DNA of 64,000 nucleotides from Dehalococcoidia bacterium UBA5760 (GCA_002418895.1 DIFA01000019.1:120198-184197), one strand, 5' to 3'. Numbered from the stretch's first letter, positions 1-7,901 are shown. Made by a program: numbers and translations. Notes: generated by a model from the letters alone, not told the origin.

Positions 1-660
1 GCCTGAAGATCGAAGACCACTATCGGCAGCTTATTCTCCAGGCAGAGAGAGAGAGCAGTGGCATCCATCACGTTAAGACGCATATTCAATGCTTCAAGAT
101 GGCTGATTTTGTCGAATTTCTTAGCATCGGGATTTTTATTCGGGTCAGCGCTGTAGATACCATCAACGTTATTCTTAGTCATCAGCAGCACTTCCGCTTC
201 GATCTCTATAGCCCGCAGGGCCGCTGCGGTATCGCTGGTCATATAGGGGTTACCGGTGCCTCCGGCGAAGATAACCGCCCTGCCCTTTTCCAGATGTCTG
301 ATGGCACGCCGTCTGATATAGATCTCCGCCACCTGCTGAATACCGATTGCCGTCTGGGTCCTGGTGGTTACTCCCACCTTCTCCAGGGCATCCTGGAGAG
401 CTAAAGCATTTATCACAGTAGCCAGCATACCGGCGTAGTCGGCGGTAACCCTATCCATCCCTTTCCGCTCGGCAGCAGCACCACGCCAGATATTGCCGCC
501 ACCAACAACAATAGCAACACCGACCCCGGTTTCCATCACCTGTTTGATCTGCATGGCTATCCGGGTAAGGGTATCGGTATCAATACCATAATCGAGCTTG
601 CCGCTGAAAGCCTCGCCGCTGAGCTTAAGAAGGACCCGCTTATACCTGGTAGTGGTCATA
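1..660 (-). CDS. pyrH: UMP kinase (uridylate kinase), partial at window edge
   Basis: Catalyses ATP-dependent phosphorylation of UMP to UDP in pyrimidine nucleotide synthesis (cytosolic, hexameric in bacteria). The reading frame starts at an ATG at 660 on the minus strand and is still open at base 1, giving 220 of roughly 240 residues; the C-terminus lies outside the window. Visible family motifs are LKLSGEAF near the N-terminus, VGGGNIWRG (residues about 51-59), ATVINALALQ and FAGGTGNPY with the following TSDTAA. It is the third gene of rpsB-tsf-pyrH, a common bacterial order, about 10 bases after tsf, so it is probably co-transcribed with the ribosomal genes. Confidence 0.96.
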
Positions 661-670
661 CCAATAATAC

Positions 671-1174
671 CTATCTACCTAATTCGAATCGGGCGAATCT
701 GGCTACCTTGATATTCTCACCTAACTTGGCGATAGTCTCAACGATAATGTCCCGGATAGTTCTGCCGGGGTCTCTAATGAAAGGCTGTAACAATAAGCAG
801 TCCGCCTGAGGTTCGACGTCAGCTTCATCTTTAATCTCGTCATCCGAAATAAATTTAGGAGGCATGGCCGCTACCTGCATTACCAGATTATGCGCCAGCT
901 CCTTAAATTCAGCGGTACGGGCAACGAAGTCGGTCTCACAATTGACCTCGATCATAGCGCCGATACGCCCACCGGTATGGACATAGGTCTCAATCACACC
1001 ACAGGTAGTAGAACGTTCCGACTTATCCTGGGCCTTGAGAATACCCTTCTCCTTCAATATCTGTTGTGCCTTCTCCATATCACCGCAAGCTTCAATGAGG
1101 GCATTGCGACAGGATATCACTCCAGCCCCTGATTGCTCCCTCAGCTCCCGTATTTTAGCCGTTGGAATATTCAA
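671..1174 (-). CDS. tsf: Elongation factor Ts (short form)
   Basis: Guanine nucleotide exchange factor for EF-Tu in translation. The 167-residue protein is much shorter than the roughly 280-residue E. coli form. It keeps the N-terminal UBA-like segment (residues 5-50, with SGAGVISCRNAL) and the TDFVAR motif (81-86) that contacts EF-Tu, but has only a minimal core after it. A stretch around residues 104-130 is acidic and poorly conserved. The start is a TTG at 1174, supported by an AGGAG ribosome binding site about six bases upstream. It sits 18 bases after rpsB, consistent with one operon. Confidence 0.96.
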   Translation of the reverse strand: MNIPTAKIRELREQSGAGVISCRNALIEACGDMEKAQQILKEKGILKAQDKSERSTTCGVIETYVHTGGRIGAMIEVNCETDFVARTAEFKELAHNLVMQVAAMPPKFISDDEIKDEADVEPQADCLLLQPFIRDPGRTIRDIIVETIAKLGENIKVARFARFELGR

Positions 1175-1192
1175 CTCCCGCTCCTTACACTA

Positions 1193-1984
1193 CTATTCAT
1201 CACCAGACATGAAAACAACCGGTTCGGTATCCTCGGCAACCGCAACCTCTTCTATGCTTTCTCCCTCTGGCTGCTCTTCACGGGCCAGGAATTCGGCCCC
1301 TCCAGCCTTACCCGCCAGAACCGAGTCGGCGATCCGGCTGCAGGCAAGCTTAATGGCCTTAATAGCATCATCATTAGCCGGAATCGGATAGTCAATACCG
1401 GTAGGGTCGCAATTGGTATCGGCAACAGCCACCACCGGTATGCCAACCCGTTTTGCCTCTTCTAAAGCCAGCCTCTCCTTGGTAACATCAACAATGAACA
1501 GAGATGAGGGTAGACTGGTCATCTCTTTGATGCCACCTATCATACGATTGAGACGCACCAACTCCTTACCCAGCTTGAGGGCTTCTTTTTTAGGCAAATG
1601 TTCAAGCTCACCCCTGGCTTGCTGGTCTTCCAGACGAACCAGATAGTCTATACGACCCTGTATCGTGCTAAAATTGGTCAGCACTCCGCCGGGCCAGCGC
1701 TGGTTAATGTAATACATATTACAGCGCTTAGCCTCTTCCTCTATAGCCTCCTGGGCCTGCTTCTTGGTACCGACAAAAAGTACGTTACCGCCGTCGGCAA
1801 CCAACTGCTCGATAAAACTACAGGCCTTCTCCAGCATGCCAACCGTCTGCTCCAGATCAATGATATGAATACCATTACGCTTGGTGAAGATATATCTCTT
1901 CATACGAGGATGCCAACGACTCGTCTGATGGCCGAAGTGTGCCCCGGCTTCCAAAAGCTGCTTGATTGTGACTGTACTTGCCAA
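1193..1984 (-). CDS. rpsB: 30S ribosomal protein S2
   Basis: Component of the small ribosomal subunit at the head-platform junction. The 263-residue length is normal. Residues 17-48 carry the S2 signature (HFGHQTSRWHPRMKRYIF, then IIDLEQT), and NQRWPGGVLTNF and DPTGIDYPIPANDDAIKAI are also family motifs. The C-terminal 35 residues are acidic, as in many bacteria. The start is TTG at 1984 behind an exceptionally strong AGGAGGGGGG ribosome binding site. It is first in the operon with tsf and pyrH. Confidence 0.97.
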   Translation of the reverse strand: MASTVTIKQLLEAGAHFGHQTSRWHPRMKRYIFTKRNGIHIIDLEQTVGMLEKACSFIEQLVADGGNVLFVGTKKQAQEAIEEEAKRCNMYYINQRWPGGVLTNFSTIQGRIDYLVRLEDQQARGELEHLPKKEALKLGKELVRLNRMIGGIKEMTSLPSSLFIVDVTKERLALEEAKRVGIPVVAVADTNCDPTGIDYPIPANDDAIKAIKLACSRIADSVLAGKAGGAEFLAREEQPEGESIEEVAVAEDTEPVVFMSGDE

Positions 1985-2011
1985 TCTTACCCCCCTCCTG
2001 AACTGTTAAGT

Positions 2012-2041
2012 AGTATAACATAACTACTCGCTATGCAGCAA
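2012..2041 (-). promoter_or_regulatory. Promoter of rpsB-tsf-pyrH
   Basis: On the minus strand a TTGCTG (2036-2041) and a TATACT (2012-2017) are separated by 18 bases and lie just upstream of the rpsB ribosome binding site. This is a sequence match to sigma-70 consensus only. Confidence 0.5.
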
Positions 2042-2113
2042 CACGAGACTATGGCAACCAAAACCCGCCACCTGCTGCTCCGGCAAAGTGCATTTATCGG
2101 GCAGACGACCAAC

Positions 2114-2494
2114 CTAATCACAGTTAAACCCGATAAGGCTTATCTTGCTGTCTTCCTCTCTAAGGGTCCAGGTAGTCAGGCAACTACCCCAGGCATTGGT
2201 CGTAACCGTACCCTGAATCCTCCAGCTACCCTTACCATCATAATTAGCAACCCACTGGCCAACCGGGATTGCCGGACTTATTTTTACCGGTGTCTCGGAA
2301 CCTTGCCCGGGAACCGCCTCCTGGTAATAATCATCGATATACGGTATGCCGGCAATCTGAATAATAGCAATCGCCTGTTGACTGCTCAAGGCAGACGGTG
2401 ATACTAATGTATTTATCAGACCGCAACCCAGAAGCGGGACAGCCAGCAAAACAGCAAGTCCACTTAACAAAAGCGATTTGGCTTTGTTTCCCAT
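2114..2494 (-). CDS. Small secreted lipoprotein of unknown function
   Basis: A 126-residue protein with a lipoprotein signal peptide: positively charged MGNKAK, a hydrophobic stretch and a lipobox ending LLGC with the modified cysteine at about residue 24. After that comes a roughly 100-residue extracytoplasmic domain with alternating hydrophobic residues and several tryptophans (VGQWVANYDGKGSWRI, TNAWGSCLTTWTL), suggesting a beta-rich fold. Two cysteines in the mature part could form a disulphide. I do not recognise a family. It is transcribed alone, with a good promoter just upstream, and lies between rpsB and a divergently oriented Nudix gene. Confidence 0.75.
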   Translation of the reverse strand: MGNKAKSLLLSGLAVLLAVPLLGCGLINTLVSPSALSSQQAIAIIQIAGIPYIDDYYQEAVPGQGSETPVKISPAIPVGQWVANYDGKGSWRIQGTVTTNAWGSCLTTWTLREEDSKISLIGFNCD

Positions 2495-2536
2495 TTCAGT
2501 CCACCTTTCTCTACTTGACTAACTCCGGTAATGGAT

Positions 2537-2565
2537 ACTTTAAGTACCGGAGCCGCTTTTGTCAA
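2537..2565 (-). promoter_or_regulatory. Promoter of the 2494 lipoprotein, with extended downstream motif
   Basis: Minus strand: TTGACA (2560-2565), 17-base spacer, TAAAGT (2537-2542). The bases following the -10 box (ATCCATTACCGGA) match almost exactly those after the same hexamers in the promoter at 20974-21002. An inverted repeat, CTCCGGTA/TACCGGAG, also brackets the -10 region. Confidence 0.65.
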
Positions 2566-2712
2566 GCAGAGCCCGGTACCATCGATATGCCACCGGGTAC
2601 CGGGCCGGAGGTATCTCCGGCAGGTATACCACAGGCGGGATAATCTATATAATAGGGGAGAAGGATGGAAAAGGTGGAATCAGCCACCATGTTATTAGAG
2701 AGGTAACGGATC

Positions 2713-3267
2713 TTGTTAATAAGAAAAAAGGAAACGGTCGCCCAAGGGAAATATATAGACTTCGTCAGGAAACACTTTCTTACTAGGTCAGGCAAAGAAG
2801 CGGTATGGGAAATGGTGGAGAGGAAAAACACGTTCAACTGCGGGGCGGTTGCCGTCGTCGCCATTACCCGGAATAAAGAGTTAATTCTGGAAAGACACTG
2901 GAGATACGCAATAGAGTCTTTTGTTATTCAACTACCGGCGGGGTTGACCGACCAAGCGGGAGAGAATGAAGAAGACACTGCAAGACGCGAGCTCATGGAG
3001 GAGACAGGCTACCTGGCCGGGGAGCTTGTCCCGATTAAGGTAACACCAGAATGCTCGGTTCTGACACCCAGCCGGGTCAATCATTTTCTGGCACCGGACG
3101 CGGAATATGTCGGAGGCGAGAATCCCGATGATGCTGAAATAATTGAGGTCCTTAAAATACCCATCGCAGGATTGCCTGATTTCCTGCTCAACCTACCTGC
3201 AGACACCACCATGGACCTTAGAGTTCCCGGTATAATCTGGATTTTAGAGAAAATGGGGTTGATCTAA
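2713..3267 (+). CDS. Nudix hydrolase, ADP-ribose pyrophosphatase-like
   Basis: Predicted to hydrolyse a nucleoside diphosphate linked to another group; the closest recognisable subfamily is ADP-ribose pyrophosphatase (NudF-like). The Nudix box lies at residues 77-100, with GENEEDTARRELMEETGY giving the metal-binding REXXEE core. The loop after the first glycine (PAGLTDQAGE) is one residue longer than the strict GX5E pattern. The start is a TTG at 2713; the nearest upstream ATG in frame (2665) runs into a stop at 2702-2704, so it cannot be the start. A length of 184 residues is typical. Substrate is inferred from overall similarity only. Confidence 0.88.
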   Translation: MLIRKKETVAQGKYIDFVRKHFLTRSGKEAVWEMVERKNTFNCGAVAVVAITRNKELILERHWRYAIESFVIQLPAGLTDQAGENEEDTARRELMEETGYLAGELVPIKVTPECSVLTPSRVNHFLAPDAEYVGGENPDDAEIIEVLKIPIAGLPDFLLNLPADTTMDLRVPGIIWILEKMGLI

Positions 3268-3319
3268 AAACAGGTTCAGCGAAACTCGTTAAGGTTATTA
3301 TCGAAATGGACAAAAGCAG

Positions 3320-3348
3320 TTGACACCGATAGATATATCATTTATGAT
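3320..3348 (+). promoter_or_regulatory. Promoter of the molybdate/metal uptake operon
   Basis: TTGACA (3320-3325), 17-base spacer, TATGAT (3343-3348). The expected transcription start near 3355 gives an untranslated leader of about 420 bases before the first gene at 3778. The -10 box lies inside the palindrome at 3330-3355. Confidence 0.75.
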
Positions 3349-3355
3349 ATATCTA
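3330..3355. promoter_or_regulatory. Perfect 12-bp inverted repeat over the -10 box (operator)
   Basis: TAGATATATCAT (3330-3341), two bases, then ATGATATATCTA (3344-3355), a perfect palindrome covering the -10 hexamer and start point. The placement suits a dimeric repressor. It is loosely reminiscent of the TATA-rich ModE sites of molybdate operons, but the arrangement differs and I cannot assign the regulator. Confidence 0.6.
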
Positions 3356-3495
3356 AGTTAGAGCTACCGACAGTGGTATGTAAAAGGCTTGGTACCTTCG
3401 ATACCAAGCATCCAATTCCACCGGACACTACACTAACGAGAGCAATGGCCCATTGACAAGGCTCTTTAACACACTGTAACATTGTACCAACTGAA

Positions 3496-3670
3496 TATCG
3501 GATTACTCTCCGAGCGGAGATACCTAAAGCTTAGAGCAATGGTACGGCCGCCGGTGGGCTTCATAGAAGCCTCGAGGGTATGGGTGGAAACGCTTGTGCC
3601 TCCCGTTGGAAAGGAGAGCTTACTTAGTAAGCATTCGTTTGAAGGCACCTCCTTTCGAGGTGCTTTTTTT
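3496..3670 (+). ncRNA. Riboswitch-like leader, candidate Moco/Tuco-type RNA with attenuator
   Basis: The leader shows nested pairing. TACTCTC (3504-3510) pairs with GAGGGTA (3574-3580), enclosing the hairpin GGCTTC/GAAGCC (3557-3562 with 3566-3571). CTCC (3600-3603) pairs with GGAG (3613-3616). The strand GAAAGGAG (3609-3616) can instead pair with CTCCTTTC (3649-3656), which destroys the intrinsic terminator at 3645-3670. That is a classic aptamer, antiterminator and terminator switch. Conserved-looking single-stranded blocks (CTCCGAGC, GGTGGGCTTC, GAAGCCTCGAG, CCTCCCGTTGGAAAGG) resemble my recollection of the molybdenum-cofactor riboswitch consensus, and the downstream MolA-like transporter fits. 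The class assignment is from memory; the switching architecture is seen directly. Confidence 0.62.
3645..3670 (+). terminator. Intrinsic terminator (attenuator) in the uptake operon leader
   Basis: GCACCTC (3645-3651), loop CTTTC, GAGGTGC (3657-3663), followed by seven T residues. It lies upstream of the first gene, so it must be conditional; its left arm overlaps the antiterminator strand 3649-3656. Confidence 0.85.
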
Positions 3671-3777
3671 ATTACGGCATAAATAGTGTTTAGAAAACGT
3701 ATGGGAGTGATTATGAAAAATTGATGAATTACTGAAACATACAATCAATAATAATCAATACGAAGGAGGATACTATA

Positions 3778-4830
3778 ATGAAAAGAGCAGTCACAATTTT
3801 GGCCAGCCTGGCAATTCTGGCCTCGGTTATGACCGGTTGCACTCAGACGACACCGCCCGACAAAACACCATCAACCAGAATTGTCGTGGACCAGATCGGT
3901 AACGTCGTTGAGCTTCCCGAGACTATCGACGAAGTGGCTAACTTCTGTTATCAGATGGTCGAAGTGCAGATTGCCTTGGGAGCAGGCGATAAGCTGGTCG
4001 CAGGATCTTATTATGGAGATGTGCCCTGGCTGGATGAAAGTTTGAAATCCTTGCCGAATCCCTACAACTGGCAAACCGGCCTGAATGTTGAGGAATTAGT
4101 GAGCGTCGATCCGGATCTAGTAGTGATGTGGGGCGGTACCCCACAGGATGCTATGGATATGGTCTGGGACGCCGGTTATCCAGTGGTCTGCGACTGGACC
4201 ATGGGCCAAGGCACTACTGAGGAAGCTATTGAAATGCTCGGTAAAGCCCTGGGGAAGGAAGCTGAAGCTGACGAAATCCTCGCCTACTGGGCTGACCAAC
4301 AGGCAATTATCAATGATGTCATCAATGACATACCTGAAGGAGACCGCTTACGGGTATTCTATACCGGTCATGACAAACTGATCACCTGTGCCAAAAATAC
4401 CGATGAAGATTGGTGGATATCAGAGGCCGGTGGTATCAATGTGGCTAGAGATGCCTCCGGTCTGCCCTGGGGTTCAGCCTCCTGGTGGATGGAACTTTCA
4501 ATAGAGTCCGTTATCGCATGGGACCCCGACGTTATAATCATAAGTTCTAAGGCTGGAATTGATCCCGATGATATACTGAACGACCCGCAGTGGAAAGATA
4601 TAAAGGCAGTTCAGGATGGCAAGGTGTACCGGGTTCCTTTTGGCTATCATGTCTGGGACAGGCCTTGTGCCGAGAGAATTCTAGGGCAGTTGTGGCTGGC
4701 GCAGAAACTCTATCCCGATAAATTCACCAATATCGATATCAGGCAAGAGACAAGAGACTTCTTTGAAACATTTTTCCGGGTCAATCTGTCTGAAGAAGAG
4801 GTGGACGATATTCTGGCCGGCGTAAAATAG
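3778..4830 (+). CDS. Metal/oxyanion-binding lipoprotein of an ABC transporter (MolA/TroA-like)
   Basis: Extracytoplasmic solute-binding protein of a FecCD-type ABC importer. The 350-residue precursor has a lipoprotein signal peptide with lipobox VMTGC (Cys21). The mature part is a TroA/BtuF-fold protein: an N-terminal lobe with DQIGNVVELPETIDEV and VDPDLVVMWGG, and a C-terminal lobe ending in WDRPCAERILGQLWLAQKLYP, a segment typical of the MolA-like group that binds molybdate or tungstate. Start is ATG 3778 behind AAGGAGGA. It is first in an operon with a radical SAM enzyme, permease and ATPase, controlled by the leader RNA above. Substrate molybdate/tungstate is inferred; iron chelate or cobalamin are the alternatives. 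Confidence 0.88.
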   Translation: MKRAVTILASLAILASVMTGCTQTTPPDKTPSTRIVVDQIGNVVELPETIDEVANFCYQMVEVQIALGAGDKLVAGSYYGDVPWLDESLKSLPNPYNWQTGLNVEELVSVDPDLVVMWGGTPQDAMDMVWDAGYPVVCDWTMGQGTTEEAIEMLGKALGKEAEADEILAYWADQQAIINDVINDIPEGDRLRVFYTGHDKLITCAKNTDEDWWISEAGGINVARDASGLPWGSASWWMELSIESVIAWDPDVIIISSKAGIDPDDILNDPQWKDIKAVQDGKVYRVPFGYHVWDRPCAERILGQLWLAQKLYPDKFTNIDIRQETRDFFETFFRVNLSEEEVDDILAGVK

Positions 4831-4838
4831 TCGTTGCC

Positions 4839-4880
4839 GCATAGGAGAGATACGATACTGACTAAGTATCTCTCCTATGC
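4839..4880 (+). repeat. 15-bp perfect hairpin between binding protein and radical SAM genes
   Basis: GCATAGGAGAGATAC (4839-4853), 12-base loop, GTATCTCTCCTATGC (4866-4880). There is no T-run, so it is unlikely to be a complete terminator. It starts eight bases after the binding-protein stop and could stabilise the upstream mRNA 3' end, giving more binding protein than permease. Confidence 0.8.
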
Positions 4881-4899
4881 CCAACCCAAAGAGGGTACC

Positions 4900-5793
4900 A
4901 TGATTTCTGAGATTATCGATATGCTGCAGGCCGATGATGCCAACGCTCTTTTCGGCCAAGCCCGCAGCTTAGCCACTAGAAAAGAACTACTATTCTCAAA
5001 ACGCATCCCTTTGACCAGTACCTGCACAATGGATCCCATTTGTCGTCATTGCAGCTGGCAACCTTTCCGGCACTTGAGTACAGGTTCCACTCAGTCTGCT
5101 ATGACTCCGGCCAGTGCTGTTATACGTGCTAAAAACATCGAACGGGCAGGGATTCAGCGCTGTTACTTCCCCAGTGGTTGGATGGGGTTTGAGGTCCCCC
5201 ACTATTTCTATGAATGCATTTCGGCGGTACGGGAAAATACCAGCCTGGAGCTGTTTGGCGAATCAGGGGCGATCAGCCGGCAGACACTTCAAAATATGAA
5301 AGCCGCCGGCATGGACGGATACATTATCGGCGTAGAAACCACTAACGAAGCGCTATTTCGCTGGATGCGACCCGGAGAAGATTATCAGCGTCGTATTCAG
5401 ACTATCTGGGATGCCAAAGAGATAGGCCTAAAAGTACTGACTACATTTCTTGTAGGTATCGGGGAGACTGTGGCTGATCTCGGGAAAACCATCGAATATA
5501 CCCGACAACTGGATATCGATTCTATCCATGTTTTACCGTTTATGCCCTGTCCTTTCACTGATATGGAGAAACGGTCAACGCCTAATCATTACTGGTCGGC
5601 CAAGGTTACCGCAGTCACTCGCATTACTAATCCTGCGGTTAACCTCTATGCCTTTGGAACTCAGCTATGGCACGAAGCTGCCTGGGCAGTAAGAGCGGGA
5701 AGCAACGCTTTTTGGGTTTCGTATAATTGCGGAGAAAACGATGCTGCATATGACGATGATGAGCTGGTGCGACTGAAGAATATATTTAAGTAG
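4900..5793 (+). CDS. Radical SAM enzyme with CX5CX2C cluster motif (HcgA/HmdB- and BioB-like)
   Basis: Member of the radical SAM superfamily, which cleaves S-adenosylmethionine at a 4Fe-4S cluster to make a 5'-deoxyadenosyl radical. The cluster motif at residues 42-51 is C-X5-C-X2-C rather than the usual CX3CX2C. Elsewhere that spacing is known from HcgA/HmdB, linked to FeGP cofactor synthesis of Hmd hydrogenase. The rest resembles the BioB/HydE/PylB barrel (IERAGIQRCYF, GYIIGVETTNEALF, LTTFLVGIGET, HVLPFMP). I chose ATG 4900, because the longer frame from TTG 4834 would be read through the hairpin at 4839-4880 and lacks a ribosome binding site. It is embedded in the metal-uptake operon, so a role in metal-cofactor assembly is plausible; the substrate is unknown. 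Confidence 0.85.
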   Translation: MISEIIDMLQADDANALFGQARSLATRKELLFSKRIPLTSTCTMDPICRHCSWQPFRHLSTGSTQSAMTPASAVIRAKNIERAGIQRCYFPSGWMGFEVPHYFYECISAVRENTSLELFGESGAISRQTLQNMKAAGMDGYIIGVETTNEALFRWMRPGEDYQRRIQTIWDAKEIGLKVLTTFLVGIGETVADLGKTIEYTRQLDIDSIHVLPFMPCPFTDMEKRSTPNHYWSAKVTAVTRITNPAVNLYAFGTQLWHEAAWAVRAGSNAFWVSYNCGENDAAYDDDELVRLKNIFK

Positions 5794-5850
5794 TGCCTCT
5801 ATCCCTTGATGAAGATATCGGCTGTGCCTCAATAGCTAACCGAAACAAGA

Positions 5851-6867
5851 GTGGTTAATAATCCCATGACCCGTAAACAAAAATCGCTATTAATACTGCT
5901 ACCACTGATTATTCTCTTCGTGTCCTTGTTTGTTGGCAGATATATGATCCCCCCACTCGAGGTCTGCCAAGTCCTAATCGGCAAAGCGCTGTCAATCACT
6001 CCGACCTGGGAACCCAAAATAGAGACTATTATTTTCGGGGTAAGATTACCCCGAGCTCTTCTAGCACTCGTAATAGGGGCCAGTCTCTCCATATCCGGAG
6101 CTTCGTTTCAGGGACTGTTTCGCAATCCCCTGGTCAGTCCCGACATTCTCGGCGTCAGTTCCGGGGCCGGCTTCGGTGCCGCCCTGGCAATTCTGCTCTC
6201 ATTAGGGCCGGCTTACGTACAGGTATTCGCGCTGGCTTTCGGAGTTCTTGCCGTTTGCTTAGCCTACCTTCTAAGCCGAATATACCGGGCCGATTCGGTA
6301 ATAATGCTGGTTTTATCCGGCGTGGTAGTATCGGCTTTTTTCGGGGCTTTAATTTCTCTGACCAAGACAGTAGCCGATCCTCAGACGAAGCTACCCGCAA
6401 TAACCTTCTGGCTCATGGGCAGCCTCAGCACATCCAATTTACAGGACCTTATTTCGATATTGCCGTTCGTTCTATTTGGAATCACCGGATTACTTATAGT
6501 GCGATGGCGTATTAATGTGCTGTCCATGGGTAATGAGGAAGCAATGTCTATGGGTCTTAATACCAGGCCACTTATTGCTTTCATCGTTCTTTGTGCCACG
6601 CTGACAACAGCCGCTTCGGTCTCGGTAAGCGGCATTGTCGGCTGGGTGGGCCTTATGGTGCCGCACTTAGGAAGGATGCTGGTCGGCCCTGACCACAAGT
6701 ACCTGTTACCGGCATCTTTGTCTATCGGAGCCAGTTACCTGCTAGTCATGGATGCCATCGCTCGAACCGCCAGTACCAATGAGATACCTCTGGGAATACT
6801 GACAGCAATAATCGGCGCGCCTTTCTTTGCTTATCTGTTACGCAAAACCAGAGGAGTGTGGCTTTGA
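5851..6867 (+). CDS. FecCD/BtuC-family ABC transporter permease
   Basis: Integral membrane subunit of a metal-chelate or oxyanion importer. The 338-residue protein has about ten hydrophobic segments and the FecCD signatures RLPRALLALVIGASLSISGASFQGLFRNPLVSPDILGVSSGAGFGA and, near the C-terminus, GIVGWVGLMVPHLGRMLVG. That second segment is the cytoplasmic loop that docks to the ATPase. Translation may start at GTG 5851 or ATG 5866; the ATG gives a cleaner N-terminus (MTRKQKS before the first membrane helix). Its stop overlaps the ATPase start (TGATG), indicating coupled translation. Confidence 0.93.
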   Translation: MVNNPMTRKQKSLLILLPLIILFVSLFVGRYMIPPLEVCQVLIGKALSITPTWEPKIETIIFGVRLPRALLALVIGASLSISGASFQGLFRNPLVSPDILGVSSGAGFGAALAILLSLGPAYVQVFALAFGVLAVCLAYLLSRIYRADSVIMLVLSGVVVSAFFGALISLTKTVADPQTKLPAITFWLMGSLSTSNLQDLISILPFVLFGITGLLIVRWRINVLSMGNEEAMSMGLNTRPLIAFIVLCATLTTAASVSVSGIVGWVGLMVPHLGRMLVGPDHKYLLPASLSIGASYLLVMDAIARTASTNEIPLGILTAIIGAPFFAYLLRKTRGVWL

Positions 6868-7667
6868 TGCCAGCCAAGTTAGCCATTAGCGATGCTGAAT
6901 TCAGCTATGGTGAAAGGGATATCTTTCATCACCTGAACCTGGAAGTCATGAGCGGTGAGGTTTGCTGTATATTAGGGGCCAATGGATGCGGCAAGACGAC
7001 TCTACTCCGCTGTATTGCCGGCACGCTCAAACTACAAAGCGGAGAAATCTATGTCGATGGTCACGACGTGTATGATTTAAAGATAAATAAGAGAGCCGGA
7101 AGAATAGGTATCGTTTTTCAGGAACACAATATTGCCTTTCCATATAATGTTCTGGAAGTAGTTAAGATGGGTCGTACGGCCCATCTTAACCTGTTCAATA
7201 CTCCTTCCCGGAAAGACACTCAGATTGCCGAGGAAAAACTTGCCATGGTCGGGATGCTGCATCTCAAGGACAAACCGTATAATCAACTTAGCGGCGGAGA
7301 AAGGCAGCTCATTCTTATCGCACGTACTATTGCTCAGGAGCCGGAAGTTGTACTGCTCGATGAGCCTACTTCTCACCTGGATTTTCGCAACCAGGTACTG
7401 ATTCTGAAGATAATCAATCAACTGGTTGCAAAAGGATTGACTGTCATCATGTCTACACACTTGCCTAATCACGCCTTTCTAGTATCGGGAAAATCCGCCA
7501 TTATGCACAACGGTTCTTTTATAGCAATTGGCGATCCTACCACGGTGGTGACGGAAGAAAACATGAAGACAGCGTACGGGGTCGATGTAAAAATACGGGA
7601 CGTAGCATTAGACGGTTTAAATGATTTAATCAAAGTATGTGTGCCGGTTCTAAGGAAAGCCGATTGA
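6867..7667 (+). CDS. ABC transporter ATP-binding protein (FecE/BtuD-like)
   Basis: Cytoplasmic ATPase that powers the permease. All motifs are present in order: Walker A GANGCGKTT, Q-loop FQEHN, signature LSGGERQ, Walker B VVLLDEPTSHLD and the H-loop STHLPNH. The start is ATG 6867, overlapping the permease stop as TGATG, with GAGGAG ten bases upstream; a GTG at 6858 is in frame but less well placed. It is the last gene of the uptake operon. A transposase remnant begins about 20 bases after its stop. Confidence 0.94.
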   Translation: MPAKLAISDAEFSYGERDIFHHLNLEVMSGEVCCILGANGCGKTTLLRCIAGTLKLQSGEIYVDGHDVYDLKINKRAGRIGIVFQEHNIAFPYNVLEVVKMGRTAHLNLFNTPSRKDTQIAEEKLAMVGMLHLKDKPYNQLSGGERQLILIARTIAQEPEVVLLDEPTSHLDFRNQVLILKIINQLVAKGLTVIMSTHLPNHAFLVSGKSAIMHNGSFIAIGDPTTVVTEENMKTAYGVDVKIRDVALDGLNDLIKVCVPVLRKAD

Positions 7668-7688
7668 AAACGCTTATGCCAAAGTTCT

Positions 7689-7901
7689 ATCGGTAGGCTG
7701 AGGGACGAATGCTTGAACGAGAACTGGTTTATCAGCCTGAAGGATGCCAGGGAGGTTATTGAAAACTGGCGGATAGACTATAATGTGGGCAAACCACACA
7801 GCTCACTCGGAGGTCTGACACCTAACAATTACGTTGAAAATACCGGAAAGGGTCAGCGAGAATCTAATCATCGGTTTGCTAATTCAGGGGTAAGGTCATA
7901 A
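7689..7901 (+). pseudogene. Remnant of an IS3-family transposase (OrfB C-terminus)
   Basis: The reading frame from about 7689 gives GRLRDECLNENWFISL, then WRIDYNVGKPHSSLGGLTP, the unmistakable C-terminal end of IS3/IS150-group transposases (integrase core; the last catalytic glutamate lies in GRLRDE). Only about 70 residues remain; the N-terminal part, OrfA and the left end are missing, so it cannot move. It marks a past insertion or deletion between the uptake operon and the AlbA_2 gene. Confidence 0.88.

Noticed and set aside
3466..3744. Open frames on both strands in the uptake-operon leader
   Set aside because: They coincide with the structured leader RNA, have no family resemblance and no ribosome binding site.
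3280..3777. Cobalamin riboswitch upstream of the BtuFCD-like transporter
   Set aside because: The B12-box (GCCACTG core) is not present; the observed blocks and attenuator fit another class.
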